A DNA stretch of 64,000 nt from Clostridium sp. CAG:571 (GCA_000434015.1 HF999505.1:72677-136676); one strand, 5' to 3'; positions 1 through 9,915 are shown, counted from the first letter of the stretch. The notes: generated from the sequence alone by a model not told the origin. Program-made: numbers and translations.

Positions 1-2
1 GT

Positions 3-110
3 ATATTATTTTCTGTAATTAATATTTTTTTAATACACTGTAATCTTAATAAAAATTTTAAAGGTCAAAATATTTATATTCTTAATGAAAATTTAAATCA
101 AATACAATAA
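3..110 (+). CDS. possible 3' end of a gene beginning upstream of the window
   Basis: One frame is open from the window edge to a TAA at 108-110. The 35 codons give an Ile/Asn-rich tail with no recognisable motif. An open frame of this length occurs by chance in DNA this AT-rich, so it is only a candidate for the C-terminus of a gene preceding the sortase. No terminator separates it from the sortase gene, which would fit a shared transcript. Confidence 0.2.
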   Translation: MLFSVINIFLIHCNLNKNFKGQNIYILNENLNQIQ

Positions 111-148
111 TTCCCCAATTTAAATAAAAAAAATAAAAAGGAGTGAAA

Positions 149-691
149 ATGAAAAAAATATTTATAGTATCTAGTTTTGTTTTACTATTTGCTGCAGGTA
201 TATTTATGTATTATTTAAAAAATTATGATAATAAACTTGTAGATGCAAATGTAGTAACAACAGATTCTAATTATGAAAATATTACATATGAAAAAGAAGA
301 AAAATTAGAAAATGATTTGATAGGAATTTTAAAAATTGAAAAAATAGGATTAAAAGCAACTGTAAAAGAAGGAAGCAATAGCAAGATTTTAAAAGATTAT
401 ATAGGACATATAGAAGGAACATCTTTATATGATGGAAATATATGTTTAGCAGCTCATAATAGAGGTAATAAATATTCATATTTTGCTAGATTAAATGAAC
501 TAAAAAATGGTGATATTGTAAAATATACGACTAATTTTTATACAAGAGAGTATAAAATAAATAGTATTAAGACAATTTTTGAGACAGATTTAACAATACT
601 AGAAAATACAAATGAAAATAAAATTACGATGATAACATGTATAAAAAATAAAAGAAATCAAAGATTGTGTGTACAAGCAGTACAGATATAA
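149..691 (+). CDS. sortase family transpeptidase
   Basis: This 180-residue membrane-anchored sortase would cleave an LPxTG-type signal and attach the surface protein to the wall or to another pilin. An N-terminal membrane segment (about residues 4-22) is followed by a sortase fold. The catalytic His lies in LAAHNRG, the Cys in MITCIKN, and an Arg follows in RLCVQA, the usual order. The ATG at 149 was chosen because AAGGAG (138-143) sits five bases before it; a GTG at 143 overlaps that site. It lies 13 bases before the adhesin gene, which carries an LPRTG sequence and is the obvious substrate. Overall shape suggests a class D-like enzyme, but the class is inference. Confidence 0.85.
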   Translation: MKKIFIVSSFVLLFAAGIFMYYLKNYDNKLVDANVVTTDSNYENITYEKEEKLENDLIGILKIEKIGLKATVKEGSNSKILKDYIGHIEGTSLYDGNICLAAHNRGNKYSYFARLNELKNGDIVKYTTNFYTREYKINSIKTIFETDLTILENTNENKITMITCIKNKRNQRLCVQAVQI

Positions 692-704
692 ACAAGGAGG
701 TTTT

Positions 705-3353
705 ATGAAAAAACAAATAAAGAATTTAATAATAATAACTTTTATATTGATATTAATTTTTCAAATACAAGGCATAAAAGTATTTGCAATGGGAATTGGT
801 GATTCTACATATTTAGAAAAAGGAAACTTAGGATTTTATACTATACAATATTGTAGTAAAACAAGTAAAAACTGGTATTATATAACATATAGTAGAACAT
901 GGTATAAAGATGAAAATGGAGTAAGGAGAATTGCTTATTGTGTTGATCCAGATTTAAGTGGAATAGGATGGATAGATGGAGAAGTTAGTGGATACAATAT
1001 AAATATAAGTAAAGTGCTAGAAGACCAAAGATTATGGAGAGTATATAGAAATGGGTATCCATATGTAACTCCAAAAGATCTAGGAGTTGAAACAGAAGAT
1101 GATGCATATTTGGCTACAAAGCAAGCGGCATATTGGATAATAAGAGGTTATAAGTTAGAAGATATAAATACATATTTTAGACCAGGAGATACGCCTATTA
1201 ATGGTCAAAAATTAGAAGATATACAAAGAAGAGGAAAAAAGGTAATTGATGCAATTTATAGATTAGTTAACTTAGGCTATAATGGAACACAAACATCAAA
1301 ATATAATAATATTGTAAAAATAAATAAAATTGGAGAATTTAAACTAGATGAAAATAAAGAATATTATTCACAAAAATATAATGTTATTTCATCTACAGAA
1401 ATGTCTGGTTATGATGTTAAAAATACATTTGGTTTCCCTGAAGGGTCATACATAGCAAATTTAGAAGGAAATAAACAAAAAAGTTTTAAAAAAGGAGAAG
1501 ACTTTAAAATAATGATTCCTAAAAAAGCTATAATTAATAACATAGATGGGAAAATTGAGGTGCAAAGTAAATGTCAAAATTATCCTGTATATTATGGAGA
1601 AGCGGAAGATAAGAAAAAACAAAATTATGCAATAATGGTAGATTCATATTCAGATATAGTAGAAAGTACAAACTTACATATAAATGCATACAAATCTAAA
1701 ATTAAATTAATAAAAGTAGATAAGGATACAAAAGAAAAATTATCAAGAGTAAAATTTGAACTTAAGTATGATGATGGTACTAAAATAGGAGAATATATTA
1801 CAGATGAAAATGGGGAAATAAATATAGAAAACTTAAGACAAGGAACAATCATTGCAACAGAACTAGAAAGTAGGGATGAATATGTAATAAATAAAGAATC
1901 TACATATGTAAAACTAGAATACAAAGATAGTGTAAAAATAGAATTAGAAAATGAGCATAAAAAAGGAAATTTAACAATATACAAAGTAGATAAAGATAAT
2001 AACAAGATTGCAATAGAGGGAACTTTATTTAGTTTGTATTCAAAAGAACTAAATAAAGTTATAGGAAGATATAAAACTGACAAAGATGGAAAAATAACAA
2101 TTAATAATATACGAACAGGAGAATATTCTCTAATAGAAGAAAAAACAAATAAATGGTATAATTTAGCAAAAGATAAAAATTTAGAAGTAAAATGGAACGA
2201 TACTACAGTAGTTACAGTAGAAAATGAGCTTAAAAAATCTCGAATAAAAGTCATAAAAGAAGATAAAGAAGACAATAAAATTAAATTAAAAAATGTAAAA
2301 TTTCAAGTATTAGATAAAAACAATAATATATTAGAAACTATTATAACAGATGAAAATGGAGAAGCAGTAACTTCGAAATATGCATTAAAAGATTATAATG
2401 AATTATATTTAAAAGAAATAAAAACAAATGAAAAATATGTACTAGATGATAAAATTTACAAAGTGAGTCTAAAAGAAAATCAAACTGTAAATGTAGTTAT
2501 TCAAAATAAAAAGATAAAAGGACAAATAAAAATTATAAAAACTACTAAAAATAATAATAAAATAACTAACCAAAATGCAGGAGATCCAATTGAAGGCGTG
2601 AAATTTGGAATATATGATGAAAATAAGAATTTAATAGAAATAGTAACTACAGATAAAAAAGGTGAAGCAATTACAGGAATGTTAGATAAAGGAAAAAAAT
2701 ATGTTAAGGAGTTAGAAGCAGCGAAATTTTATGTATTAGACGAAAAGGAGTATAGTATTGAAATAAAAAGTGATGGACAAATAAGTAGTTTGAATTTAGA
2801 AAATATTCCAGAAAATCCAGAAGTGAGTATAGAAAAAACAGGAAGCAGTAAGGTAAAACAAGGTCAAGAAATACTTTATAATTTTAATGTAAAAAATGTA
2901 GGAAATGTTATGTTAGATAATTTTACATGGATTGATTATTTACCTAAAGAAAATGTAAAAATTAGTAAACTAGCAACTGGAACATATACTCAAGATTTAA
3001 ATTATAATGTATATTATAAGACTAATAAAAGTGATTATAAATTATTAAAAGAAAATTTAAATACACAGATAAATAATTATATAGATTTTTCTCAAATTAT
3101 TTTAAAGGAAAATGAAAGAATTACAGAAATAAAAGTAGACTTTGGAAAAGTAAACGTAGATTTTAAATCAAAGATTAGTCCACATATGATAGTAAAAACA
3201 GATTCTGATATAAAAGATAAAAGCATAGTTGCAAATACTGCAGAAGTCTTTGCAGAATATAAAGGATATAAGTTACATAACAAAGATGAACATAAAACAG
3301 AAATCTATATGCAAGAACTAAACTTAAAAAAATTACCAAGAACAGGTAAGTAG
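705..3353 (+). CDS. thioester-domain / SpaA-like surface adhesin ending in LPRTGK
   Basis: An 882-residue secreted surface protein, started at the ATG preceded by AAGGAGG (694-700). A signal peptide covers about residues 1-29. Residues 75-150 look like a TQXA thioester domain: Cys79 (AYCVDP) and Gln140 (KQAAYW) are the expected bond-forming pair, with Lys replacing the usual Thr before Gln. Four or five Cna-B/SpaA-type repeats follow (about 345-700), each starting with an IKLIKVDKD-like strand and ending near a conserved Glu. A DUF11-like domain (about 705-865) completes the protein. The chain stops directly after LPRTGK, so the hydrophobic anchor and basic tail expected after a sortase motif are absent. 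It is probably an adhesin or pilus-like protein processed by the upstream sortase. Confidence 0.8.
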   Translation: MKKQIKNLIIITFILILIFQIQGIKVFAMGIGDSTYLEKGNLGFYTIQYCSKTSKNWYYITYSRTWYKDENGVRRIAYCVDPDLSGIGWIDGEVSGYNINISKVLEDQRLWRVYRNGYPYVTPKDLGVETEDDAYLATKQAAYWIIRGYKLEDINTYFRPGDTPINGQKLEDIQRRGKKVIDAIYRLVNLGYNGTQTSKYNNIVKINKIGEFKLDENKEYYSQKYNVISSTEMSGYDVKNTFGFPEGSYIANLEGNKQKSFKKGEDFKIMIPKKAIINNIDGKIEVQSKCQNYPVYYGEAEDKKKQNYAIMVDSYSDIVESTNLHINAYKSKIKLIKVDKDTKEKLSRVKFELKYDDGTKIGEYITDENGEINIENLRQGTIIATELESRDEYVINKESTYVKLEYKDSVKIELENEHKKGNLTIYKVDKDNNKIAIEGTLFSLYSKELNKVIGRYKTDKDGKITINNIRTGEYSLIEEKTNKWYNLAKDKNLEVKWNDTTVVTVENELKKSRIKVIKEDKEDNKIKLKNVKFQVLDKNNNILETIITDENGEAVTSKYALKDYNELYLKEIKTNEKYVLDDKIYKVSLKENQTVNVVIQNKKIKGQIKIIKTTKNNNKITNQNAGDPIEGVKFGIYDENKNLIEIVTTDKKGEAITGMLDKGKKYVKELEAAKFYVLDEKEYSIEIKSDGQISSLNLENIPENPEVSIEKTGSSKVKQGQEILYNFNVKNVGNVMLDNFTWIDYLPKENVKISKLATGTYTQDLNYNVYYKTNKSDYKLLKENLNTQINNYIDFSQIILKENERITEIKVDFGKVNVDFKSKISPHMIVKTDSDIKDKSIVANTAEVFAEYKGYKLHNKDEHKTEIYMQELNLKKLPRTGK

Positions 3354-3433
3354 TAAAAATATAAGACTTGAAAATGTAATTATAATCAATGGTTTTATAA
3401 TATCAAAAATAGTAAAATCTTCCAAAACTTGCA

Positions 3434-3462
3434 TTGACATAATTCTAATAGCAAGATATAAT
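3434..3462 (+). promoter_or_regulatory. sigma-A promoter for the CorC/HlyC-family gene
   Basis: TTGACA (3434-3439) and TATAAT (3457-3462) are both perfect consensus with a 17-base spacer. The promoter lies about 50 bases before the next gene's start codon. Confidence 0.9.
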
Positions 3463-3512
3463 AAACTTCGATAAATATTGATTAAATTATAAAACAAAGG
3501 AAGGAAGATTTT

Positions 3513-4838
3513 ATGATATCCCAAATATTATTTTTAGTAATATTAATACTACTAAATGCATATTTTGCAGCAACAGAGATTGCATTTATTTCCTTAAATG
3601 ATGCAAAAATAGAAAAAATGTCAAAAGAAGGAAATAAAAAAGCAAAACAAATTACCAAAATGTTAAAAAACCCAAGCAAGTTTTTGGCAACTATTCAGAT
3701 AGGAATAACTTTGGCAGGATTTTTATCTAGTGCTTTTGCATCAGATACATTTGCAGATATTTTAGCACCTTTTTTAACTCAAGCATTACCAATATTTAGT
3801 GTAGAGGTTTGGAGAGGTATTTCTATTGTTATCATAACTATAATATTATCATTCTTTACATTAGTTTTTGGGGAATTAGTACCAAAGAGATTAGCAATGA
3901 AGTATGATGAAAAAATAGCTTTTGCAACAATAGGTGTAATAAAAGCAATTTCAATTATAACTGCACCTTTTGTAAAATTACTAACTGCGTCTACAAATTT
4001 TGTTTCAAAAATTTTTGGCGTTACAGAAAATGAAGAAGCAACGATTACAGAAGAAGAAATAAAAATGATGATAGATGAAGGAGAAGAAAAAGGAACAATA
4101 AAAGAAGAAGAAAAAGAAATGATAAATAATGTTTTTGAATTTAATGATACAACAGCAGCCGAAGTTATGACACATAGAACAGATATATTTGCTATAGATA
4201 TAAATGATGATATATATAAAGCTTTAGATAAATTAGATGAATATAAATATAGTAGAATTCCTATATATGATGAAACAATTGATAATATAAAAGGCATACT
4301 ATTTGTTAAAGATATATTAAAATCATTAAGTACAAAAAAACAAATAAAAATTAAAAGTTTGATAAGAGATGCATATTTTGTACCTGAATCTAAGCCTATT
4401 AATGAAATATTTAAAGATTTACAAAAAAATAAAAAGCAAATGGCAATAGTTGTAGATGAATATGGTGGAACGGCAGGACTTCTTACAATGGAGGATATAT
4501 TAGAAGAGTTAGTAGGAAATATTTTTGATGAATATGATGACGTAGAAAATGAATATGAAAAAATAGATGATAATACATTTTTGATTAGTGGAAGTGTATC
4601 ATTATATGAATTGAAGAAAATATTAAATACCAATATTCCGGAAGGAGATTATGATACTTTATCAGGATATTTATTAGAAGAATTAGGACGTTTACCAGAA
4701 GAGGGAGAAGAAGCTATAGTTGAAACAAAAGATGTGACATATAAAGTAGAAGAATATGAAGAAAAAAGAATAATGTGGGTAAAAGCTTGTAAAAATAATG
4801 AAGCAAATATAGAAAATGAAACTAAAGAAAAAGAATAA
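3513..4838 (+). CDS. CNNM/CorC-HlyC family membrane protein with CBS domains
   Basis: A 441-residue protein with the standard hemolysin C / CorC architecture. An N-terminal CNNM (DUF21) domain has three or four membrane segments (about 1-170, including VFGELVPKRLAMKY). A tandem CBS pair follows (about 200-330, starting at the typical VMTHRTDIFAID and containing DEYGGTAGLLTMEDILEELVG), then a C-terminal transporter-associated CorC_HlyC domain (about 345-425). Members take part in Mg/Co efflux or membrane-stress functions; true hemolysin activity is unlikely. GGAAGG lies seven bases before the ATG. A consensus promoter precedes the gene, and the WG-repeat gene follows after 17 bases, so they may be cotranscribed. 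Confidence 0.88.
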   Translation: MISQILFLVILILLNAYFAATEIAFISLNDAKIEKMSKEGNKKAKQITKMLKNPSKFLATIQIGITLAGFLSSAFASDTFADILAPFLTQALPIFSVEVWRGISIVIITIILSFFTLVFGELVPKRLAMKYDEKIAFATIGVIKAISIITAPFVKLLTASTNFVSKIFGVTENEEATITEEEIKMMIDEGEEKGTIKEEEKEMINNVFEFNDTTAAEVMTHRTDIFAIDINDDIYKALDKLDEYKYSRIPIYDETIDNIKGILFVKDILKSLSTKKQIKIKSLIRDAYFVPESKPINEIFKDLQKNKKQMAIVVDEYGGTAGLLTMEDILEELVGNIFDEYDDVENEYEKIDDNTFLISGSVSLYELKKILNTNIPEGDYDTLSGYLLEELGRLPEEGEEAIVETKDVTYKVEEYEEKRIMWVKACKNNEANIENETKEKE

Positions 4839-4855
4839 AAGAAGGTTTGATACAA

Positions 4856-6586
4856 ATGAAGTCAAAAAAAGGATTAATAATATTTTTAATAATTTCGTTA
4901 ATCATATTTATCTTTATTTGTTATAATGTATTTTCAAAAAAAGATAAATATAATATAAATTTTGAGGAAATAAACCAAAGACAATACTTTTTAGATTTTG
5001 ATGAAAAATATGGTGTTATTAATAAAGATGGAGAAGAAATAATAGATACTAATTTTGATATGATACAAATTCCAAATCCATCAAAAGATATTTTTGTTTG
5101 CATGAGTAACTATAATGCTGAAACAGGAAGTTATGAAACAAAGATATATAATAAAAATAGAGAAGAGTTATTTACAGATTATGAAAAGGTAGAAGCAATA
5201 TCAAGACAAGAAAGCTTAGATAATATACCTTATGAAAAAAGTGTTTTAAAATACAAGGAAAATGGAAAATATGGATTAATTAATTTAAGTGGGAAAAAAA
5301 TTACCAAGCCAATTTATGATGATATTCAAGCTTTAGAATATAAAGAAGGAATGTTAACTGTTAAGCAAAATGACAAGTTTGGGATTATTAATATAAATGG
5401 TGATGAAATAATAAAGGTTAAGTATGATGGAATACAAGCAGATCAATATTCTTTAAATGAAAATCATAATAAAAAAGCAGGATTTATAGTATCTATAAAA
5501 ACAAATGATGGATATAAGTTTGGATATATAAATTATAAAGGAAAAACTTTATTAGAAACAGAGTACAATGAAATTGCGAGAATCAATTATATAAATGATG
5601 ATGAAAGTGTATACTTAGTAGCATTTAAAAATGGACAAGCAGGGTTATTTAAAAATAAATCAAAAGTTCTAGAAAATGAATATGAAGATATACAGTTTGA
5701 TAATATTAACAATTTGTTGATATTACAAAGAAATGGTAAGCAAGGAGTATCAGACTTAGATGGAAAAAAAATTATTCAACTTGAGTATGATAATATAATT
5801 ATAACAGGAAATAGTATTAATGCACAAAAAGGAGACGAAGTAACTGTTTTTAATTCAGAAGGTGAAAAATTAAAAAATAGTAATTTTATAAGTGTTCTAG
5901 AGACAGATAATAAAAATTATTTTATAACAATAGATAAAAATGAAAATTATGGAGTAATAGATAAAGATGATAATGTAATAATTGATAATAAATATACTTT
6001 TATAGACTACTTATTTGACAATTATTTTGTTGCACAAAATGAGCAAAAAATAGGAATTGTTGATGATAAAGGTAAAGAAGTAATCAAATTTGATTATGAT
6101 GTATTACAAAAAATAGAAGGAACAGATTTGATTCAAGGGATAAAAAACGAAAATATTGATTTAATAGATAAAAATATGAAAAAAATATTAACCATGAAGA
6201 ATGCTCAGATTGATATTAAAGAAAACTATATAAAAATTTATAACTCTGAGGATAGAAAATATTTACAATATGATGGCAAAGAAGTTTCGAATATAAATGT
6301 TATAAAAGAGGCAAAACTATTTGCTAAAAAAAGTAATAATAAATGGGGCTTCGTAGATAAAAACGGGAATATAAAAATTCAATATACATACGATATGGTT
6401 ACTGAACTAAATGAGTATGGATATGCAGGAATAAAATTAAACGGAAAATGGGGAGTAATTAATTCAGAAGGAAAAATTATTCAAGAACCAATTTATGATT
6501 TACAAGAATTAGAGCCACAATTCATAGGAAAATATTATAAAGTTGATTTAGGATATGGAGAAAATTTTTATACGAAAGTAAATTAA
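4856..6586 (+). CDS. WG-repeat (KWG) membrane-anchored protein
   Basis: A 576-residue protein with one N-terminal membrane segment (about residues 5-25) and an extracellular array of WG repeats. Each unit has the pattern (K/N)xGxI(N/D)xxGxxI, then a Tyr-Asp turn (KYGLINLSGKKI, KFGIININGDEI, KWGFVDKNGNIK, KWGVINSEGKII). About nine units can be counted. The family is common in Bacillota and its function is largely unknown; it is thought to form a beta-propeller-like binding surface. The ATG at 4856 was preferred to a TTG at 4847 because GAAGG (4841-4845) is too close to the TTG. No enzymatic motif is visible. Confidence 0.8.
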   Translation: MKSKKGLIIFLIISLIIFIFICYNVFSKKDKYNINFEEINQRQYFLDFDEKYGVINKDGEEIIDTNFDMIQIPNPSKDIFVCMSNYNAETGSYETKIYNKNREELFTDYEKVEAISRQESLDNIPYEKSVLKYKENGKYGLINLSGKKITKPIYDDIQALEYKEGMLTVKQNDKFGIININGDEIIKVKYDGIQADQYSLNENHNKKAGFIVSIKTNDGYKFGYINYKGKTLLETEYNEIARINYINDDESVYLVAFKNGQAGLFKNKSKVLENEYEDIQFDNINNLLILQRNGKQGVSDLDGKKIIQLEYDNIIITGNSINAQKGDEVTVFNSEGEKLKNSNFISVLETDNKNYFITIDKNENYGVIDKDDNVIIDNKYTFIDYLFDNYFVAQNEQKIGIVDDKGKEVIKFDYDVLQKIEGTDLIQGIKNENIDLIDKNMKKILTMKNAQIDIKENYIKIYNSEDRKYLQYDGKEVSNINVIKEAKLFAKKSNNKWGFVDKNGNIKIQYTYDMVTELNEYGYAGIKLNGKWGVINSEGKIIQEPIYDLQELEPQFIGKYYKVDLGYGENFYTKVN

Positions 6587-6628
6587 AAATACATTGTAGA
6601 AGATATTATAAAGAAGGGATGAAGTAAA

Positions 6629-7874
6629 GTGTATAGTAAATTAGGAATTAGTGAAGATGTAGTTAACTTATCAAAAAAAGTTGAAATAGAAATAAAACCA
6701 ATATTTGAAAAAATAGATGAAGTATGTGAATATAATTCTTTAAAAGTTTTAGAAGCTTTTCAAAAATATAATATATCAGACATGCATTTTGGAAGTACAA
6801 CAGGATATGGATATGGAGATATAGGAAGAGACACAATAGAAAAAGTATTTGCAAGAGTTTTAGGAACAGAAGATACTATTGTAAGATCTCAATTTATATC
6901 AGGAACACATGCGTTAACTGTAGCATTATTTGCTTTTTTAAGACCAAATGATACATTTTTAAGTATAAGTGGAAAACCATATGACACATTAGATGAAGTG
7001 ATTGGTATTCAAGAAAATAAAAGTTCTTTAAAATCATTTGGAGTTAAGTATGAACAAATCGACTTAATAGATAGTGATTTTGATTATGAAGAAATAGAAA
7101 AAAGAGTAAAAAAAGGAAATGTAAAATTAATAGAGATACAACGTTCTAGAGGATATGCTTTAAGAAAGAGTATTAGTTTAGAAAAAATAGAAAAAGTTAT
7201 TAAATTAATAAAAAGTGTTAATAATGAAGCAATTATAATGGTTGACAATTGTTATGGTGAATTTGTAGATAAAATAGAACCAACTCATTTAGGAGCAGAT
7301 GTAATAGTTGGCTCTTTAATAAAAAATTTAGGAGGAGGAATTGCACCTAATGGAGCATATATTGCAGGAAAAGAAGAATTAGTAAATTTAGCAGCTGAAA
7401 GATTAACTGCACCAGGACTTGGAAAAGAAGTAGGACCTACATTAGGAATAAATAAATCTATTTTGCAAGGTTTGTTTTTGGCACCAAGTGTTGTTGCAAG
7501 TAGTTTAAAAACGGCAGTTTTTGCAAGTAAAATGTTAGAAAATTTAGGCTATAAATTAGACCCTGAGTTTAATGAAAAAAGATCAGATATTGTTCAAACT
7601 ATAGAGTTTGGAGATAAAGAAAAGTTAATAAAATATTGTCAAGGGATACAAATGGGATCACCAATAGATTCAAATTCTATACCAGAACCTTGGGATATGC
7701 CAGGATATACAGATCAAGTTATTATGGCAGCAGGAGCATTTACTCAACGGTTCATCGATAGAACTTAGTTGTGACGCTCCAATACGTGCACCATATGTCG
7801 CTTTTATGCAAGGAGGATTGACTTATCAATATGGCAAAATTGGTGTAATGAAGGCAATACAAAATATAATTTAG
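6629..7874 (+). CDS. PLP-dependent methionine gamma-lyase-like / aluminium-resistance family protein (one +1 CGG site)
   Basis: About 414 residues when the CGG at 7748-7750 is passed by a +1 shift; without it the frame stops six codons later, losing the last 40 residues. The family (YnbB of Bacillus; annotated as aluminium-resistance or methionine gamma-lyase-like protein) has the PLP aminotransferase fold. Visible features are FGSTTGYGYGDIGRD near residue 50, SQFISGTHALTVALF as the cofactor-phosphate region, the DNCYGEFVD aspartate, and the Schiff-base lysine in GSLIKNLGGGIAP. The restored C-terminus (ELSCDAPIRAP, then YQYGKIG) matches the family ending. The GTG start has AAGAAGGG about ten bases upstream. 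The real substrate is unknown. Confidence 0.82.
7748..7750 (+). other. in-frame CGG +1 frameshift site 1
   Basis: Reads CAA CGG T. Skipping the C gives Phe-Thr-Gln-Gly-Ser-Ser and keeps the family C-terminus. Read as triplets, a TAG follows after five more codons. Confidence 0.85.
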
Positions 7875-7886
7875 TAGGTGAAAAAT

Positions 7887-9182
7887 TTGAAAGTAGTAAT
7901 AATTGGTGGAGGACCTGCTGGAATGATGAGTGCAATTACAGCAGCTGAAAGAGGAAATAATGTAATCTTATTTGAAAAAATGAAAACTCTAGGAAGAAAA
8001 CTACTAATTACCGGAAAAGGAAGATGCAATATAACAAGTAGCATTGATATTAAAGATTTTATACAAAATGTACCTGGAAATGGTAAGTTTTTATATAGTA
8101 GTTTTCAAAATTATACTAATAGAGATATTATTGATTTCCTAAATAAACAAGGAGTAAAAGTAAAAGAAGAAAGAGGAAATAGAATGTTTCCTGTAAGTGA
8201 TAAATCTAAAAGTGTATTAGATGCTTTTATAAATAAACTAAATGAATTAAAAGTAGATATTAGAGTAAATAGTAGAGTGACTAAAATAGAAGTACAAGAT
8301 GGAAAGGTAGTAGGAATAAGATATAATAATAATATATTAGAAAAAGCAGATAAAATAATTATTGCAACAGGAGGTTTAAGTTATCCTGCAACAGGTTCTA
8401 CAGGTGATGGATATAAAATTGTACAAGAATTAGGACATAATATAACAAAAATAAAACCATCATTAGTACCAATAATTGTGGCTGATAAGAATATAGAAAC
8501 ACAGGAAAGTATAAAAAAATCTAAATATAGAGATTCAATAAATTTATGTAAAGAACTACAAGGGTTAACATTAAAAAATGTTTCAATAAAAATAATAAAT
8601 AATGACAATAAAAAGATTATATATGAAGATTTTGGCGAAATGATTTTTACTCATTTTGGAGTTTCTGGTCCAATAATATTAAGTGGTTCTGCACATCTTT
8701 TGAGATATAAAAATGTTGAAGAATTATTTAATAAAGGAAGTATCAAACTAATTATTGATTTAAAGCCTGCATTAACTTATGAGAAATTAGATTCAAGAGT
8801 ATTAAGAGATTTTAATGCAGAAAAAAATAAATTATTTAGAAATGCACTTGATAATTTATTGCCTAAAAAGCTAATTGAGCCAGTAATAGAGCTTAGTGGT
8901 ATAAATGAAAATAAAAGAGTAAATGAAATAACAAAAGAAGAGCGAAAAGAAATTGTAAAAATATTAAAAGAATTTACAATTACATTAAAAGCATTTAGAA
9001 GTATAGATGATGCTATAATTACAGCAGGCGGAGTTGATATAAAGCAAATAAATCCGAAAACTATGGAATCAAAATTAGTTAAGGGTTTGTTCTTTGCAGG
9101 AGAAATTATAGATGTTGATGCATATACAGGAGGTTTTAATCTTCAAATTGCATATAGTACAGGATATACAGCGGGTTTATAA
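7887..9182 (+). CDS. NAD(P)/FAD-dependent oxidoreductase, BaiN/HI0933 family
   Basis: A 431-residue flavoprotein. The N-terminal dinucleotide-binding motif is IIGGGPAGMMSAI, followed by FEKMKTLGRKLLITGKGRCNIT, the hallmark of the HI0933/BaiN family. A middle insert (about 185-330) and a second FAD region (FFAGEIIDVDAYTGGFNLQIAYSTGY) close the protein. Homologues are annotated as aminoacetone oxidase or BaiN-like reductases; the substrate is uncertain. The start is ambiguous: a TTG at 7887 has AGGTG at a normal distance and gives the usual short N-terminus, while an in-frame GTG at 7878 has no good ribosome site. It begins 12 bases after the preceding gene's stop, suggesting one transcript. 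Confidence 0.85.
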   Translation: MKVVIIGGGPAGMMSAITAAERGNNVILFEKMKTLGRKLLITGKGRCNITSSIDIKDFIQNVPGNGKFLYSSFQNYTNRDIIDFLNKQGVKVKEERGNRMFPVSDKSKSVLDAFINKLNELKVDIRVNSRVTKIEVQDGKVVGIRYNNNILEKADKIIIATGGLSYPATGSTGDGYKIVQELGHNITKIKPSLVPIIVADKNIETQESIKKSKYRDSINLCKELQGLTLKNVSIKIINNDNKKIIYEDFGEMIFTHFGVSGPIILSGSAHLLRYKNVEELFNKGSIKLIIDLKPALTYEKLDSRVLRDFNAEKNKLFRNALDNLLPKKLIEPVIELSGINENKRVNEITKEERKEIVKILKEFTITLKAFRSIDDAIITAGGVDIKQINPKTMESKLVKGLFFAGEIIDVDAYTGGFNLQIAYSTGYTAGL

Positions 9183-9210
9183 AAAGAACGATAATTTAGA
9201 GAGGAAATGT

Positions 9211-9846
9211 ATGTTTAAAACAATAAAAGAAGAACATGTCGAAGCAGAGATTGTAGAAAAAAAATCAAAGTTTATTGCTAATATATTTTATGTTAATACT
9301 ACAGAAATGGCAGAAGACATAATAAAAAAAACGAATAAAAAATATTTTGATGCAAGACATAATTGCTATGCGTATTCTATAAAAAATATAAATGAAAATG
9401 TAAAAAGATTTAGTGATGACGGTGAACCAAGTGGAACTGCTGGTGCACCAATTTTAAATATTATAGAAAAAAATGAAATAAATAATATTTTAGTTATAGT
9501 GACAAGATATTTTGGAGGAATATTACTTGGAACTGGTGGATTAGTTAGAGCATATTCTGAAGCAACAATGAGAGCTTTAGAAAGGGTAACATATGCTAAT
9601 GAAGAATGTGGAATGGAAATGTTAATTACCATAAGTTATAGTGATTTTGAAAATTTTAAATATTTTTGTAGGAAAAAAAATATTTCTATTATTAATACAA
9701 CATATAATAAGTATATAGAATGTACGATAGAGGTTAATAACGAGGAAAAACAAAATATAATAGATAATAATGAAAAAAATAATTTTAATATACTAAATAA
9801 TAAAGTTATAAAAGAAAAAAACATCAGAAAAAACATTGAAATATAA
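9211..9846 (+). CDS. YigZ/IMPACT family protein
   Basis: A 211-residue member of the UPF0029/IMPACT (YigZ, YvyE) family. The N-terminal domain contains the family signature region (KYFDARHNCYAY, then FSDDGEPSGTAGAPIL and VTRYFGGILLGTGGLVRAYS); a smaller ferredoxin-like DUF1949 domain follows (about 140-205). The family is linked to translation and nucleic-acid binding, but its biochemical role is unsettled. The ATG is preceded by GAGAGGAA. It lies just downstream of the flavoprotein gene and probably ends that operon. Confidence 0.88.
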   Translation: MFKTIKEEHVEAEIVEKKSKFIANIFYVNTTEMAEDIIKKTNKKYFDARHNCYAYSIKNINENVKRFSDDGEPSGTAGAPILNIIEKNEINNILVIVTRYFGGILLGTGGLVRAYSEATMRALERVTYANEECGMEMLITISYSDFENFKYFCRKKNISIINTTYNKYIECTIEVNNEEKQNIIDNNEKNNFNILNNKVIKEKNIRKNIEI

Positions 9847-9872
9847 ACGAAAAAACAGAAAATTAGAAAAAA

Positions 9873-9915
9873 TTTCCAGAAAACTATTGCAAATTTCTGG
9901 AAAACAGTTTATAAT
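9873..9915 (+). promoter_or_regulatory. spo0A promoter with a perfect 10-base inverted repeat
   Basis: TTGCAA (9887-9892) and TATAAT (9910-9915) have a 17-base spacer. TTTCCAGAAA (9873-9882) and TTTCTGGAAA (9894-9903) are exact reverse complements, 21 bases apart centre to centre. One arm lies upstream of the -35 and the other inside the spacer, as expected for a dimeric regulator on one DNA face. No 0A box was identified. Confidence 0.65.

Noticed and set aside
1625..2275. Long minus-strand open frame inside the adhesin gene
   Set aside because: It is the complement of a repetitive, A-rich gene, has no ribosome site and gives a Ser/Phe/Leu-rich sequence typical of antisense shadows.
3779..4633. 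Long minus-strand open frame opposite the CorC/HlyC-family gene
   Set aside because: Same reason: antisense of a confidently assigned gene, Ser/Ile/Phe-rich composition and no start signals.
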